The notes: a model not told the origin generated them from the sequence alone. A DNA stretch of 64,000 nt from Lachnospiraceae bacterium (GCA_022796795.1 JAAWJI010000020.1:1-64000), one strand, 5' to 3'. Positions 42,924-52,355 are shown, counted from the first letter of the stretch. A program made the numbers and translations.

Positions 42924-44387
42924 TTAACCCAGTTGATGTCTCTCCATAAATGTCCGCTTCCGCTCGATCATCTCGTCGATACGGTTGATGTACTGCTCCA
43001 CATTTTTGACATTCTCCACCCGCTCCAGGCGCTCCCCGGGCAGCACAAATTTGCTGATGGCCCCTGCGCCGGCCGCCAGAATGGTCTGTTTCTCCTCCAT
43101 AATCAGTATATTGTAAATTCCCGCTTTGTCAAGCTTTGCATAGCCTACATTCTCAAAATTTCCCGCCATATTCTTCTGGCGGTACAGATAATAGGGATAA
43201 AGCTCCTGCTCCACACAGCTTTGATAGGTCAGATCCATAATCTCCTCGCTGTTTTTAAGTCCTATCTCCTCATATTGATCCTTAAAAAGGGCCAGCCTGG
43301 CCGCCCGCTTAATGGCCAGGGAATGAACAGTAATGCTGTCAGGAGAAAGCTCCCTCAGAGCTTTCAAAGTCTCCTCCACATCCTCCTTTTCCTCCCCGGG
43401 CAGTCCCACGATCAGGTCCATATTAATATTGGTAAATCCGGCTTCCCGGGCCATAAAAAAAGCCTCCCGGGTTTCCGCCACCGTATGCCGCCTCCCGATG
43501 AGATCCAGTGTTTTCTGCTTCATGGTCTGGGGATTAACGGAAATCCGCTGGACCCCATGCTTCAAAAGCGTCTTCAGCTTTTCCGGCGTCAGACTGTCCG
43601 GCCTTCCGGCTTCCACAGTCAGCTCCTTTAAATCCCGGTAGGAAAAATGCTCCTCCACAGCAGTCATAAGCCGGTCCAGCTGGTCTGGCTCCAGGGTGGT
43701 AGGCGTGCCGCCGCCCATATAAATGGTATTCAGCTTCTTTCCTGCATATGCCTTTCCCAGAAAAGCCAGCTCCTTACAAAGGGCGTCCAAATACTCCTCC
43801 ACCCGATTCTTCCACTGGGCAATGGGGGAGGAGGAAAAGGAACAGTACAGACAGATGCTGGGACAAAAGGGAATTCCCACATACAGGCTGTAGCCCTGCT
43901 CATAGTCAATGTCCTTTAAAATCTCCCGCTCCCGGTTGGCAATGGACACAGCCAGGGCTGTTTTCTCCTTGCTGCATAAATAGGTATCCCGCATATAGGC
44001 GGCAATCTCCACATTTCTCCAGCCCTGCTCCAGAAAAGTCATGGGAATCTTCGTGGGACGGATACCTGTAAGGGTTCCCCAGGGCAATCCCTCCCCCTTA
44101 TATCTCTCTAGCGCCTGATAAACGGAGCGCTTCAACACATTTTTCAGCTCTTTTCGCTCCCGTTGGCTCTCATCCAGCCGGGTAGCCTGTCTCCCTGCCT
44201 GGCTCCCCTTTGCCCGCAGCTCCAGCGAGAGCACATCCTCCTCTAAGAGAATCTCCAGCTCCATCCAGGCGCCCCGGATAAAGGCGCCCCGGGAAAACAC
44301 CTTGACCTCCTCCTGGGGGTAAAAGGCCTTTACCAGGGAATGTACGTCGTAGGAAAAGCTCTCGTCCCACAGCTTAATCTCAATCAT
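42924..44387 (-). CDS. hemZ: Coproporphyrinogen dehydrogenase HemZ / radical SAM oxidoreductase (487 aa)
   Basis: Radical SAM protein of the HemN/HemZ family. The cluster motif is YVGIPFCPSICLYCSFSS (CxxxCxxC), followed by YMGGGTPTTLEPDQL and INMDLIVGLPGEEKEDVEETL. The N-terminal extension (about 1-165) with LPWGTLTGIRPTKIPM is specific to HemZ. B. subtilis HemZ is assigned to oxygen-independent coproporphyrinogen oxidation, but many clostridial carriers lack haem synthesis, so the true reaction is uncertain. RBS GGAGGAG. It follows the MBL-fold gene by 78 bp. Confidence 0.9.
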   Translation of the reverse strand: MIEIKLWDESFSYDVHSLVKAFYPQEEVKVFSRGAFIRGAWMELEILLEEDVLSLELRAKGSQAGRQATRLDESQRERKELKNVLKRSVYQALERYKGEGLPWGTLTGIRPTKIPMTFLEQGWRNVEIAAYMRDTYLCSKEKTALAVSIANREREILKDIDYEQGYSLYVGIPFCPSICLYCSFSSSPIAQWKNRVEEYLDALCKELAFLGKAYAGKKLNTIYMGGGTPTTLEPDQLDRLMTAVEEHFSYRDLKELTVEAGRPDSLTPEKLKTLLKHGVQRISVNPQTMKQKTLDLIGRRHTVAETREAFFMAREAGFTNINMDLIVGLPGEEKEDVEETLKALRELSPDSITVHSLAIKRAARLALFKDQYEEIGLKNSEEIMDLTYQSCVEQELYPYYLYRQKNMAGNFENVGYAKLDKAGIYNILIMEEKQTILAAGAGAISKFVLPGERLERVENVKNVEQYINRIDEMIERKRTFMERHQLG

Positions 44388-44465
44388 CTTCTCTTTCTCT
44401 CCTCCCTTTCCCTCTGCCTGACAAAAGGTCAGATGCTCCAGATGAATCGCCTGTCCCCAAATCTT

Positions 44466-45092
44466 TTACTGCAAATAAGGATTATACGCCCGTTCCTGCC
44501 CCAGAGTGGTAAACTCCGCGTGTCCCGGGTACACCTTGGTATCGTCAGGCAGAGGCATAAGCTTCTCCCGAATAGACGCCACCAGGGTGCGCATGCTGCC
44601 TCCCGGGAAATCCGTGCGCCCAATGGAGGCGCAAAACAGGGTATCCCCGGATAGGAGCGCGTGCTCTTCTTCCGCATAATAGCAGCATCCTCCCGGCGTA
44701 TGGCCCGGGGTAAACAAAACCTTTAACGACAGCCCGGCAAGCTTCACCAGCTCCCCGTCCTTCAATAACCGGTCAGCCTTCAGGCTTAAGGGAGTGCCGA
44801 AAAGACTCCTAGACAGATTCAGACCAGGATCGGAGAGGAGAGGCGCTTCCGCCTCATGGGCCAAAACCGGCGCCTGATACTTCTCCCGAAGTCCCGGCAC
44901 GGCCATGATGTGATCTCCATGGCCATGGGTCAGCAGGATTCCACGCAGAGTCAGGCCCTGCCCGGTAAGCTTCTCCGACAAAACCTCCGGGCGGTCCGCC
45001 GGATCCACCAGCAACGCCTCGTCCGTCTTCTCATTGATTAAAATATAGCAGTGAGTTCCCACGGAACCCAGGGTATAGCACTGTATCTGCAT
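44466..45092 (-). CDS. MBL-fold metallo-hydrolase, glyoxalase II-like (208 aa)
   Basis: Metal site motif LLTHGHGDHIMAVPG (HxHxDH), then FTPGHTPGGCCYY (His), LLSGDTLFCASIGRTDFPGG (bridging Asp) and VYPGHAEFTTLGQE (final His). This is the short YcbL/GloB-like class that hydrolyses thioesters such as S-lactoylglutathione analogues. The start at 45092 (MQIQCYTLGSVGTHCYIL) has AGGAGAGG upstream; the longer frame to 45230 is unsupported. It sits between the CooS cluster and hemZ, a common neighbour of hemZ-hisS-aspS in this group. Confidence 0.9.
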   Translation of the reverse strand: MQIQCYTLGSVGTHCYILINEKTDEALLVDPADRPEVLSEKLTGQGLTLRGILLTHGHGDHIMAVPGLREKYQAPVLAHEAEAPLLSDPGLNLSRSLFGTPLSLKADRLLKDGELVKLAGLSLKVLFTPGHTPGGCCYYAEEEHALLSGDTLFCASIGRTDFPGGSMRTLVASIREKLMPLPDDTKVYPGHAEFTTLGQERAYNPYLQ

Positions 45093-45132
45093 GGAATCCC
45101 TCTCCTTTTCTATCAATACTCTTCCTGTACGG

Positions 45133-46374
45133 CTAAACCGCGTACACATACTCTCCCATGGAGTCCATTCCATAGAAATCCCCGTAGGACAGCTCAAAGA
45201 TATCTTTACTCTCCAGTATCTGGGACACATCGATCCGGTTTTTAATCAAATACTGCCAGAAACCTGTATGGGAAATGTCTCCCTGGAGCTGGACTCCTGT
45301 CACCACTCCATCCTTCACAATCGCCTTCTTGTAGGAAGACCTGCTTTCCCTGACATACACCGTGTAGGTGTCGTCCTTGGGCAGCACATCCCCCACGGAA
45401 AGCATGGCCAGGCCAAAGAAATTAATGGTATTTTTAATGCAGAACCGATCTGTATACACCTGCTTCTGCCCGGTCATGTTGGCGGCGGCTATCCGTCCCT
45501 GATCCATGGCGTTGGGCCAGATGCCGGACAGGGCCGTCACATCCCCCGCCCCGTAAATATCCGGATCCGAGGTCTGCAGATATTCATTCACCTTTAATCC
45601 CCGGTCCGTCTCCAGACCGCTTCCCTCCAGAAATGCAATGTTGGGACGCACGCCGGCAGCGCATACCACAAAGTCACAGGGAATCTCCTCCCCATTGGAA
45701 AGCTTAACCGCCGTGATCTCATTGTTATCATTGACCACAGAATCACTGGCGCCAATGCCAAGCTTAAACTGAGCGCCGGCATTTTCAAAGAGATCCTGGT
45801 AAGCCTTTGCGGAAATCTCATCCGTCTGCAAAGGCAGAATCCGCTCCGCCATCTCGGCGATGGTGACCTTTACCCCCCGCTCCAAAAGGGCATAAGCCAC
45901 ATCCAGACCCACCAGACCGGAGCCCACGATAAATACGTGCTTTGCCTTAGTCTCCTCCAGCCGCTTTTTCATTTTCTGGGCATCGCTCAGGTCCCGGAAA
46001 CCAAATACATTGGAGGCTGTGCGGAAATTGGGGATGGGCGGGATCCCAAACACAGAGCCTGTGGCAATGAGCAGCTTCTCATAGGGCTGGTAGCCGTTTT
46101 CCATGAGCACCCGATGGCCTGCGGGATCAATGCCAAGAGCCTTCTGCCCCCGTCCCCAGAAGATCCTGTTTTTCTCCAGAAAATCCTCTGGCATAAAGGC
46201 AAGGCCTGCCTCATCCCGTTCCCCTGCCAGATATTTGTGCAGCATACAGCGGGAGTGGGAGTATTCGTCCACGGACATCATCTGAATATCCGCCTGGGGC
46301 TTTAAAAGACGCAGCCGCTCTGCCGCCGCCATTCCAGCCGCTCCGGTTCCGAGAATCACATAGGGAATTGCCAT
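45133..46374 (-). CDS. FAD-dependent NAD(P)H oxidoreductase of the CooS cluster (413 aa)
   Basis: Pyridine nucleotide-disulfide oxidoreductase fold. FAD site VILGTGAAGMAAAERL, NAD(P) site VFIVGSGLVGLDVAYALLERG, second FAD motif PDIYGAGDVTALSG. The Cys in the position of the NADH oxidase/CoA-disulfide reductase active site appears as HSRCMLHKYLAG. The C-terminal domain (about 320-413) is the dimerisation type. The gene follows cooF with a 2-bp gap and GGAGGTG. In Carboxydothermus and others a related CooS-CooF-FNOR trio is thought to move electrons between CO and NAD(P); the same role is inferred here. Confidence 0.88.
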   Translation of the reverse strand: MAIPYVILGTGAAGMAAAERLRLLKPQADIQMMSVDEYSHSRCMLHKYLAGERDEAGLAFMPEDFLEKNRIFWGRGQKALGIDPAGHRVLMENGYQPYEKLLIATGSVFGIPPIPNFRTASNVFGFRDLSDAQKMKKRLEETKAKHVFIVGSGLVGLDVAYALLERGVKVTIAEMAERILPLQTDEISAKAYQDLFENAGAQFKLGIGASDSVVNDNNEITAVKLSNGEEIPCDFVVCAAGVRPNIAFLEGSGLETDRGLKVNEYLQTSDPDIYGAGDVTALSGIWPNAMDQGRIAAANMTGQKQVYTDRFCIKNTINFFGLAMLSVGDVLPKDDTYTVYVRESRSSYKKAIVKDGVVTGVQLQGDISHTGFWQYLIKNRIDVSQILESKDIFELSYGDFYGMDSMGEYVYAV

Positions 46375-46376
46375 AC

Positions 46377-46823
46377 TCACACCTCCTCTACATAGATGGC
46401 CTGCTTGGGACAGGCAAGTACGCAGGCAGGCCCCTCCGGCCTTTCTGCACAGAAGTCGCATTTCAGAATCTTTGTCCTGGTCACGTCAGGCTTCGGGATC
46501 CCGTAGGGACAGTTCATGACGCACATAAAGCAGGCGCCGCAGCGGCTCTCGTCATAGGTCACATGCCCCGTGTCCACATTCTTTTCCAGGGCTCCGCTCA
46601 TGCAGCTGTTGGCGCAGGAGGGAACGCTGCAGTGGCGGCAGAACATAGGCAGATATCCGCCCTTGCCGTCGTTTACTATATCGTTGCGGGCTTCCATGGC
46701 AGGATCCTTGAAATCCAGGGTTTCCACGCCGCTTCCCCCGTCTGTTCTGTGGCTGTCCATACAGGCCAGCGCGCAGTTCTTGCACCCGTCGCACTTGGAG
46801 GCATCAATCAGAATTCGTTTCAT
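46377..46823 (-). CDS. cooF: CooF-like 4Fe-4S ferredoxin (148 aa)
   Basis: Iron-sulfur electron carrier with four cluster motifs: CDGCKNCALAC, CRHCSVPSCANSC, CGACFMCVMNCPYG and CDFCAERPEGPACVLACP, the arrangement of CooF/HycB/DMSO-reductase-B-type subunits. The start at 46823 (MKRILIDASKC) is 6 bp after GGGAGGAGG; an ATG two codons upstream overlaps the RBS. It lies 17 bp after cooS and 2 bp before the FAD oxidoreductase, so it is the likely wire between the two. Confidence 0.9.
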   Translation of the reverse strand: MKRILIDASKCDGCKNCALACMDSHRTDGGSGVETLDFKDPAMEARNDIVNDGKGGYLPMFCRHCSVPSCANSCMSGALEKNVDTGHVTYDESRCGACFMCVMNCPYGIPKPDVTRTKILKCDFCAERPEGPACVLACPKQAIYVEEV

Positions 46824-46840
46824 ACACATCCTCCTCCCGC

Positions 46841-48727
46841 CTAAATGTTCAGGCCCTGGCGTTTTTCCAGGATAATAGCCTCCAGCTTTTCCGCTGCCTT
46901 CACGGGATCCAGCTCCACCAGCACCTGTCCGCCGGTAATATTTTTCAGATCCTCGGTCAGCACCTTCACGGTCAGATCGCTGCCTGCAATATAGGGCTGT
47001 TGTCCCAGATGGAGAGGCAGTCCCAACGCCGCGCCGAACATGCCGTCAGCCAACGCCTGCTCCTCCAGCCACTGAGGCGCGGAGAGCACCACGGGAAGCT
47101 GAGGCAGATCCACCTGCAGGGCTTTTGCCAGGGCTGTCACCACCATCTCCAGCCGTCCGATAGCCAGGCAGGGACCAAAATTCAATACCGGCGGAATTCC
47201 CAGGCTCTTGCACACCTCTTTCAGGCTGTCTCCCGCCAGCTCTGCAGCCTCTGGCGTCATAAGGCCGCAGTTTTCGATTCCTCCTGAAGAGCAGCCGGCG
47301 GAAAGCACCAGGATATCCCGTTTGATCAGCTCCTTGGTCAGCTCCACCGTACACACATCATGTCCCAGAGCCGTCAGATTGGAACAGCCTACTACGCCTG
47401 CCACGCCCTTGATTTTGCCGGAGGCAATCAGATCCAGCAGAGGCTTCCAGGAATTTCCCAGGAACTCATACAGGGAACCCTCGCTGACGCCCGTAAGAGT
47501 ATGGTCGTTTCCATGGTCCGGCAGAAGGTTCATGGACACCGCGCCCCGGCGCTCCTTGTAGGCTGCGATCACTTCATCCATAACCCGCTGGCTGATGGCT
47601 GCCCGGTCCTCAAACCGGAACTGCATCAATTCCGCATTGGCCTTTTTCGCCACATCGTCCAGGCAGATCTGCTTAATCTTCAGCTCATCACAGATGGGCT
47701 CGATTCCCGGCAGAGTACAGTTAAACTCAGACAGCACCGCGTCAATGCCTCCGGTGGCCAGCACCGCCTCGCTGGTATAATTATTGCCTGCATGCCCGTC
47801 AAAAATGTCTGTGTAATGAACGCCCCGAAGCTGCAGATCCTGTCCCACACAGGTGCAGCCCACAAGCTTAAAGCCCTTGGCTCCTGCTTCCTGCGCCTTG
47901 GCAACCGCTTCTTCTGAAGCCAGACGCTCCTGAAGATCCACAAAAATGGAATGCTGATGTCCTGTAATCATAATATTGATATAGTCCGGATCAATAACCC
48001 CAAGTCCCACAGGCGCCATACGGATCTTGGGCTCTCCCAGCATCACGTCGTTGAGCAGATTAGTCAGGGTCAGGCCGTAAAGACCCGTGGAAATTCCCAG
48101 GCGCAGACAGTTCATCAGCATATCCACCGGATCGGAATTCAGGTTGGTGGAGCATTTCACCACCCCCCGGAACACCTCTGATTTTGCGCCGCCGGGCAAA
48201 ATCCCCAATTCCTTCCATTTCTCATAGCGTGGAGCATAGGCCAGCTTTTTCAGAAGCTCCATTTCCTCATCCTCCGGCTTGTAGAGATCCTGAAGCACCT
48301 TGTCCGCCACCTCATAGGCCATCTGATGCAGGTCGTCGCTTTCTTGGAGTCCAAACTCCTGTACCAGCAGGCGCAAGGCGTTCTCCCCCTTTATGGGCCC
48401 CTTTTCCCTGGCCGTATTTTTCAGATTTTTCGCTGTGTTCTCCACAACATGGATATAGCATCCGCTTCCGCTGGCAACCGCCCTCAGAAGATTCCGGGTC
48501 ACAATAGTGTCCGCATTAGCGCCGCAGATTCCCCGGGGCGCCGAGGGGGTGATCCGGCAGGGACCATTGGAGCACAGACGGCAGCAAACGCCCTTTAAGC
48601 CAAACCCGCACTTGGTTTTCTGGCTGTCCACCCGGTGGTGGGAAGTCTCCATGGGAAGGCTGGCGATAAACTGCTCCAGCGGCTTATCCGCACTCTTACA
48701 GGTGTCACATCCATAGCATTGATTCAT
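46841..48727 (-). CDS. cooS: Anaerobic CO dehydrogenase catalytic subunit CooS, divergent (628 aa)
   Basis: Ni-Fe-S CO dehydrogenase family. B-cluster motif: C40-GFGLKGVCC-RLC-SNGPC-RI with C68 in GICGA; an extra CYGCDTC starts the protein. Candidate C-cluster ligands fall at the expected spacing: His in TGHQHS (257/259), C291/C293 in GCTCVGQD, C337 in FNCTLPG, C448 in VVGCSN, C479 in SAGCSSGG and C520 in FGPCLAIGR. However, blocks near the active site differ from well-studied enzymes: the HSDHGR stretch is GCYIHVVEN, SCVDN is PCLAI, and the Lys of the ApExMSEKA block (Lys563 in C. hydrogenoformans CODH-II) reads EEQA (Gln557). It may be a divergent-clade CODH with altered activity. It starts 36 bp after pcrA. 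Confidence 0.88.
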   Translation of the reverse strand: MNQCYGCDTCKSADKPLEQFIASLPMETSHHRVDSQKTKCGFGLKGVCCRLCSNGPCRITPSAPRGICGANADTIVTRNLLRAVASGSGCYIHVVENTAKNLKNTAREKGPIKGENALRLLVQEFGLQESDDLHQMAYEVADKVLQDLYKPEDEEMELLKKLAYAPRYEKWKELGILPGGAKSEVFRGVVKCSTNLNSDPVDMLMNCLRLGISTGLYGLTLTNLLNDVMLGEPKIRMAPVGLGVIDPDYINIMITGHQHSIFVDLQERLASEEAVAKAQEAGAKGFKLVGCTCVGQDLQLRGVHYTDIFDGHAGNNYTSEAVLATGGIDAVLSEFNCTLPGIEPICDELKIKQICLDDVAKKANAELMQFRFEDRAAISQRVMDEVIAAYKERRGAVSMNLLPDHGNDHTLTGVSEGSLYEFLGNSWKPLLDLIASGKIKGVAGVVGCSNLTALGHDVCTVELTKELIKRDILVLSAGCSSGGIENCGLMTPEAAELAGDSLKEVCKSLGIPPVLNFGPCLAIGRLEMVVTALAKALQVDLPQLPVVLSAPQWLEEQALADGMFGAALGLPLHLGQQPYIAGSDLTVKVLTEDLKNITGGQVLVELDPVKAAEKLEAIILEKRQGLNI

Positions 48728-48763
48728 ATGTATTTCCTCCTATATAATAAATTATTAAATCTC

Positions 48764-50971
48764 TCACAGTTTCTTAAGCTTTGCAAAGGAAGCAAACATT
48801 TTCTTCACGCCGGCCCGGTCAAACTCCACGGTAACCTCATAGTCCCGGCCTCCCTCCACAATCTGCAGCACAGTGCCGTCTCCGAATTTAATATGACGGA
48901 CCCGGTCTCCCTCCGTGTAGTCCAGTCCCTCCGCCTTTTTCACGGCAAACTGCTTTGGGGCAAAGGATTTATTCTGAAACGCCTGCTTAGCCTGAGCATA
49001 GGCAGCTGCCCGGGGCGCCTCCCGGATCTTTTCCTTTCGCTGCTCTTCTATATACTCCGGGGGAATCTCCTTTACAAAGCGGGACAGATTGTTGTATTGA
49101 ACCTCTCCCCGGATCATGCGCTGACGGGCTGCGGATAACATGAGAAACCGCATGGCCCGGGTTATCCCCACATAACACAGCCGCCGCTCTTCCTCCAGCT
49201 CCTCCAGGGCATCATCTGCATGGATAGACAGATAGCTGGGGAAAATCCCCTCCTCCATGCCGGTGAGATACACGTAGGGAAACTCCAGGCCCTTGGCGCT
49301 GTGCAGGGTCATGAGAACCAGATAATTCTCACTCTCCTCCAGGCTGTCAATATCCGCCACCAGGGCCACTTCCTCCAGGAATCCGCTTAGCGTCGGCTCC
49401 TCCGTTCCTTCCTCATAGGCCTTCATCTTGCTGATGAGCTCGTTGATATTCTCGATCCGCCCCTGGGCTTCCTCGGTTCCCTCATCCTCCAGCTCCTTCA
49501 GATACCCAGTCTCCGTCAAAACCGCATCCATCAGCTCCGTGAGGGAGCTGTGCTCCGCCTTTGCCCGCAGGCGCTGGATCAGCACAGTAAAATTCAGGAT
49601 CTTGGAGGCCCCCCGGCCCATGCCCGGAATCTGTCCCGCCTGCATAAGCGCATCGTAGAGGCTCATGCCGTAGGCCTCCGCATAATCCGATGCACGGTTC
49701 AGGCTGGTGGCTCCAATACCTCTCCTGGGCACATTGATTATCCGATGCACAGCCAGATCATCCTGACCATTGTCCACGGTCTTTAAATAGGCCAGCACAT
49801 CCTTAATCTCCTTGCGGGCATAGAAATTTACGCCTCCCACCAGACGATAGGGAATACCGGCGAATATAAGCTTCTCCTCAAACAGCCGGGACTGGGCATT
49901 GGTCCGATAGAGAATAGCGTGATCCCGGTACTGGGCTTGTCCGTCCCGCACCCTTTTCCGTATATCGTCCACGATAAATTCCGCTTCCTCATAGCCGCTC
50001 ATAAACTGGCGGAATACCAGCTTCTCCCCCTCCTCGTTGTCTGTCCAGAGGGTTTTGTCCTTGCGCCCCTGATTGTGGTGAATCACCTCATTGGCCGCGT
50101 GGAGAATATTTTTGGTGGAGCGGTAATTCTGCTCCAGCTTGATCACCTTGGTATCCGGAAACACCTTCTCAAAATTGAGAATATTCCGGATATTGGCGCC
50201 CCGGAATCGGTAGATGGACTGATCGTCATCTCCTACCACGCAGAGATTCCTGTATTTTTCCGCCAAAAGACGGATTAGCTGAAACTGCACCGTGTTGGTA
50301 TCCTGGTATTCATCCACCATAATATAGCGAAACCGTTCCTGGTAGGACTCCAGAACCTCCCTGCAATTTCGAAACAGTTCCACAGTCTTTACCAGAAGGT
50401 CGTCAAAATCCAGAGCATTATTCTTTTTCAGCTGCTTCTGATATTCCTGGTACACCTGGGCGGTACGCCGCATACCGTAATCCCCCTGGGCATTCAGCTC
50501 CATCTCCTGAGGAGAGATCAGTTCATTTTTGGCCCGGGAGATGAGCCCCAAAAGAGCCCGCTCCTTGTAAATCTTTGTGTCAATCTCCAGGCGCTTGCAG
50601 ATCTCCTTCATCACAGACTTCTGATCCTCCGTGTCATAGATGGAGAAATTGCCCGCAAAGCCAAGCCGGTCAATATAGCGTCGAAGGATTCGCACGCAGG
50701 CAGCGTGAAAGGTAGATACCCAGACACTGTCCGCCCCGGCTTTCACCAACCGGTTCACCCGCTCCCGCATCTCGCCTGCCGCCTTGTTGGTAAAGGTAAT
50801 CGCCAGAATATTCCAGGGCATAACGCCTTTTTCTTCGATAAGATATGCTACCCGGTGTGTCAGCACCCGGGTCTTCCCGCTGCCTGCCCCGGCCAGAATC
50901 AAAAGAGGTCCCTCTGTATGACACACTGCCTCCTGCTGTTCTCTGTTCAATATATCATATATCCCGCCCAT
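48764..50971 (-). CDS. pcrA: ATP-dependent DNA helicase PcrA/UvrD (735 aa)
   Basis: Superfamily 1A 3'-5' helicase for DNA repair and rolling-circle replication. Motifs in order: Q-motif LNREQQEAV, I AGAGSGKTRVLTHR, Ia ILAITFTNKAAGEMRER, II MVDEYQDTN, III VVGDDDQSIYRFRGA, IV LEQNYRSTKNIL, V LMTLHSAKGLEFPYVYL and VI RRLCYVGITRAM. The C-terminal RNA-polymerase-binding Tudor-like part (DYTEGDRVRHIKFGDGTVL) is present. Normal length. RBS AAAGGAG. First gene of the long co-directional run that continues into cooS. Confidence 0.97.
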   Translation of the reverse strand: MGGIYDILNREQQEAVCHTEGPLLILAGAGSGKTRVLTHRVAYLIEEKGVMPWNILAITFTNKAAGEMRERVNRLVKAGADSVWVSTFHAACVRILRRYIDRLGFAGNFSIYDTEDQKSVMKEICKRLEIDTKIYKERALLGLISRAKNELISPQEMELNAQGDYGMRRTAQVYQEYQKQLKKNNALDFDDLLVKTVELFRNCREVLESYQERFRYIMVDEYQDTNTVQFQLIRLLAEKYRNLCVVGDDDQSIYRFRGANIRNILNFEKVFPDTKVIKLEQNYRSTKNILHAANEVIHHNQGRKDKTLWTDNEEGEKLVFRQFMSGYEEAEFIVDDIRKRVRDGQAQYRDHAILYRTNAQSRLFEEKLIFAGIPYRLVGGVNFYARKEIKDVLAYLKTVDNGQDDLAVHRIINVPRRGIGATSLNRASDYAEAYGMSLYDALMQAGQIPGMGRGASKILNFTVLIQRLRAKAEHSSLTELMDAVLTETGYLKELEDEGTEEAQGRIENINELISKMKAYEEGTEEPTLSGFLEEVALVADIDSLEESENYLVLMTLHSAKGLEFPYVYLTGMEEGIFPSYLSIHADDALEELEEERRLCYVGITRAMRFLMLSAARQRMIRGEVQYNNLSRFVKEIPPEYIEEQRKEKIREAPRAAAYAQAKQAFQNKSFAPKQFAVKKAEGLDYTEGDRVRHIKFGDGTVLQIVEGGRDYEVTVEFDRAGVKKMFASFAKLKKL

Positions 50972-51116
50972 ATCCTACTCCTTTAGTCCCCCCATGTTAT
51001 CACTTTATATTTTAACGCTGCCAGTGGTAGCGCTATTGGTATTATAGCACATTCCCCCAAAGATATCTTCTAAAAAATTTAAGAATTTCTATACCACCAA
51101 AAACCGCTTTTCGCTC

Positions 51117-51145
51117 TTGTCATCTAGTTTTAAATACTATATAAT
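51117..51145 (+). promoter_or_regulatory. Promoter of the DUF1836 gene
   Basis: TTGTCA (51117-51122) and TATAAT (51140-51145) with a 17-bp spacer. A divergent extended -10 (TGTGCTATAAT, minus, 51041-51046) for pcrA lies 70 bp to the left. Confidence 0.7.
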
Positions 51146-51194
51146 GTAATAAAGTTGTTTAAACTGATTTTTGTACAGAAGCGAGGTAAAAGCT

Positions 51195-51809
51195 GTGACG
51201 ATTGATTTTGAAAATCTGCTTGGCAGTATCCTGGAAAATCTGGACCACATAGATTATATTAAGCCCTCCGACATTCCGGGAATCGATTTATATATGGATC
51301 AGGTGACCACCTTTATGAGCGAACATCTGGCCCGCTCCAAGCGCCTGCCCGAAGATAAGATTCTCACCAAGACCATGATTAATAACTATGCAAAAAATCA
51401 TCTGCTCCCGCCGCCGGAAAAGAAAAAATATTCCCGGGAGCACATGCTGCTTTTGATCTACATCTATTATTTTAAAAGCTTTTTATCCATCAATGATATC
51501 CAGATCCTGCTCACCCCCCTGACGGACCGGTACTTCCAGTCTGAGGGTCCCCTTAAGCTTCAGGATATCTACAACGAAGTGTTCAGTCTGGAAAAGGCAC
51601 AGGTGGAGGTACTGCGCCAGGATCTGCTGAACCGGTATCATACAGCCGGTTCTACTTTTCAGGATGTACCTTTGGAGGAGGCTGCCTTCTTGCAGCTGTT
51701 CTCCTTTATCTGCCTCCTCAGCTTTGATGTATACATGAAAAAGCAGGTCATTGAATCGCTGCTGGACCAGCTGCCAACACCGGATCCAAAGAAAAAGGAT
51801 GGAAAATAA
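51195..51809 (+). CDS. DUF1836 domain-containing protein (204 aa)
   Basis: Contains the DUF1836 pattern: IPGIDLYMDQVTTFMSEHL, LTKTMINNYAKNHLLPPPEKKKYSREHMLLLIYIYYFKSFLSINDIQILL. The K-x-M-I-N-N-Y-x-K segment followed by a helix resembles the MerR-like winged HTH, so a DNA-binding role is likely but unproven. I start at the GTG 51195, 8 bp after GAGG; an upstream in-frame TTG has no RBS. Converges with the YerC-like gene across a shared terminator. Confidence 0.8.
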   Translation: MTIDFENLLGSILENLDHIDYIKPSDIPGIDLYMDQVTTFMSEHLARSKRLPEDKILTKTMINNYAKNHLLPPPEKKKYSREHMLLLIYIYYFKSFLSINDIQILLTPLTDRYFQSEGPLKLQDIYNEVFSLEKAQVEVLRQDLLNRYHTAGSTFQDVPLEEAAFLQLFSFICLLSFDVYMKKQVIESLLDQLPTPDPKKKDGK

Positions 51810-51830
51810 ATTTCCCATGGAATAAAGGAA

Positions 51831-51859
51831 GGAAGCCGAAGAAAAAGGCTTCCTTTTTT
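51831..51859. terminator. Terminator between DUF1836 and YerC-like genes
   Basis: GGAAGCC (51831-51837) and GGCTTCC (51847-51853) with A-rich loop, followed by TTTTTT. Serves the plus-strand gene; A-rich flank on the left lets it act for the minus-strand gene as well. Confidence 0.7.
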
Positions 51860-51865
51860 ACATGC

Positions 51866-52183
51866 TTATGCTTCCTCTCCCGTTTCCTCAGGCTGCATCT
51901 CCTGCATCCTCTGAAACGCCAGATCGTAGCCGTCATTCCCATAATTCAAGGATCGGTTCACTCGGCTTATAGTGGCCGTGGAAGCCCCCGTCTTCTCCGC
52001 AATTTCCAGGTATGTTTTCTGTTCCCGCAGCATCTTGGCTACCTCGAAACGCTGAGACAGAGAAAGCAGCTCATTGATGGTACATACATCCTCAAAGAAG
52101 AGATAACATTCTTCCTTATTCTGCAAAGTCAGGATGGCCTTAAACAAAAAATCCACTGCTTCCGTTCTGATCTTCTTATTCAT
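51866..52183 (-). CDS. YerC/YecD-family TrpR-related regulator (105 aa)
   Basis: Small helical DNA-binding protein of the TrpR-like YerC/YecD family: VDFLFKAILTLQNKEECYLFFEDVCTINELLSLSQRFEVAKMLREQKTYLEIAEKTGASTATISRVNRSLNYG, where EIAEKTGASTATISRV is the helix-turn-helix. Family members are uncharacterised repressors. Start at 52183 with AAGGAG; the upstream frame is unsupported. A 12-bp unit GTTCTATAAAGA is repeated in tandem about 100 bp upstream (52277-52301). Confidence 0.88.
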   Translation of the reverse strand: MNKKIRTEAVDFLFKAILTLQNKEECYLFFEDVCTINELLSLSQRFEVAKMLREQKTYLEIAEKTGASTATISRVNRSLNYGNDGYDLAFQRMQEMQPEETGEEA

Positions 52184-52355
52184 ACCAATCTCCTTCTGCC
52201 GTTCTTCCAAAGGGACTTCCCCTTTGCTTAATACTTTATCACAGTAAATTTTAAAAGTCCACAACTTTTTGCCTGCTCTTTATAGAACTCTTTATAGAAC
52301 AACAAGGATGATTTGCAACCGTTCAGACAAGCTGACCCGCTACGATACTTTTGGT

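Noticed and set aside
45093..45230. N-terminal extension of the MBL-fold hydrolase
   Set aside because: It overlaps the end of the FAD oxidoreductase gene, and the ATG at 45092 has a strong RBS.
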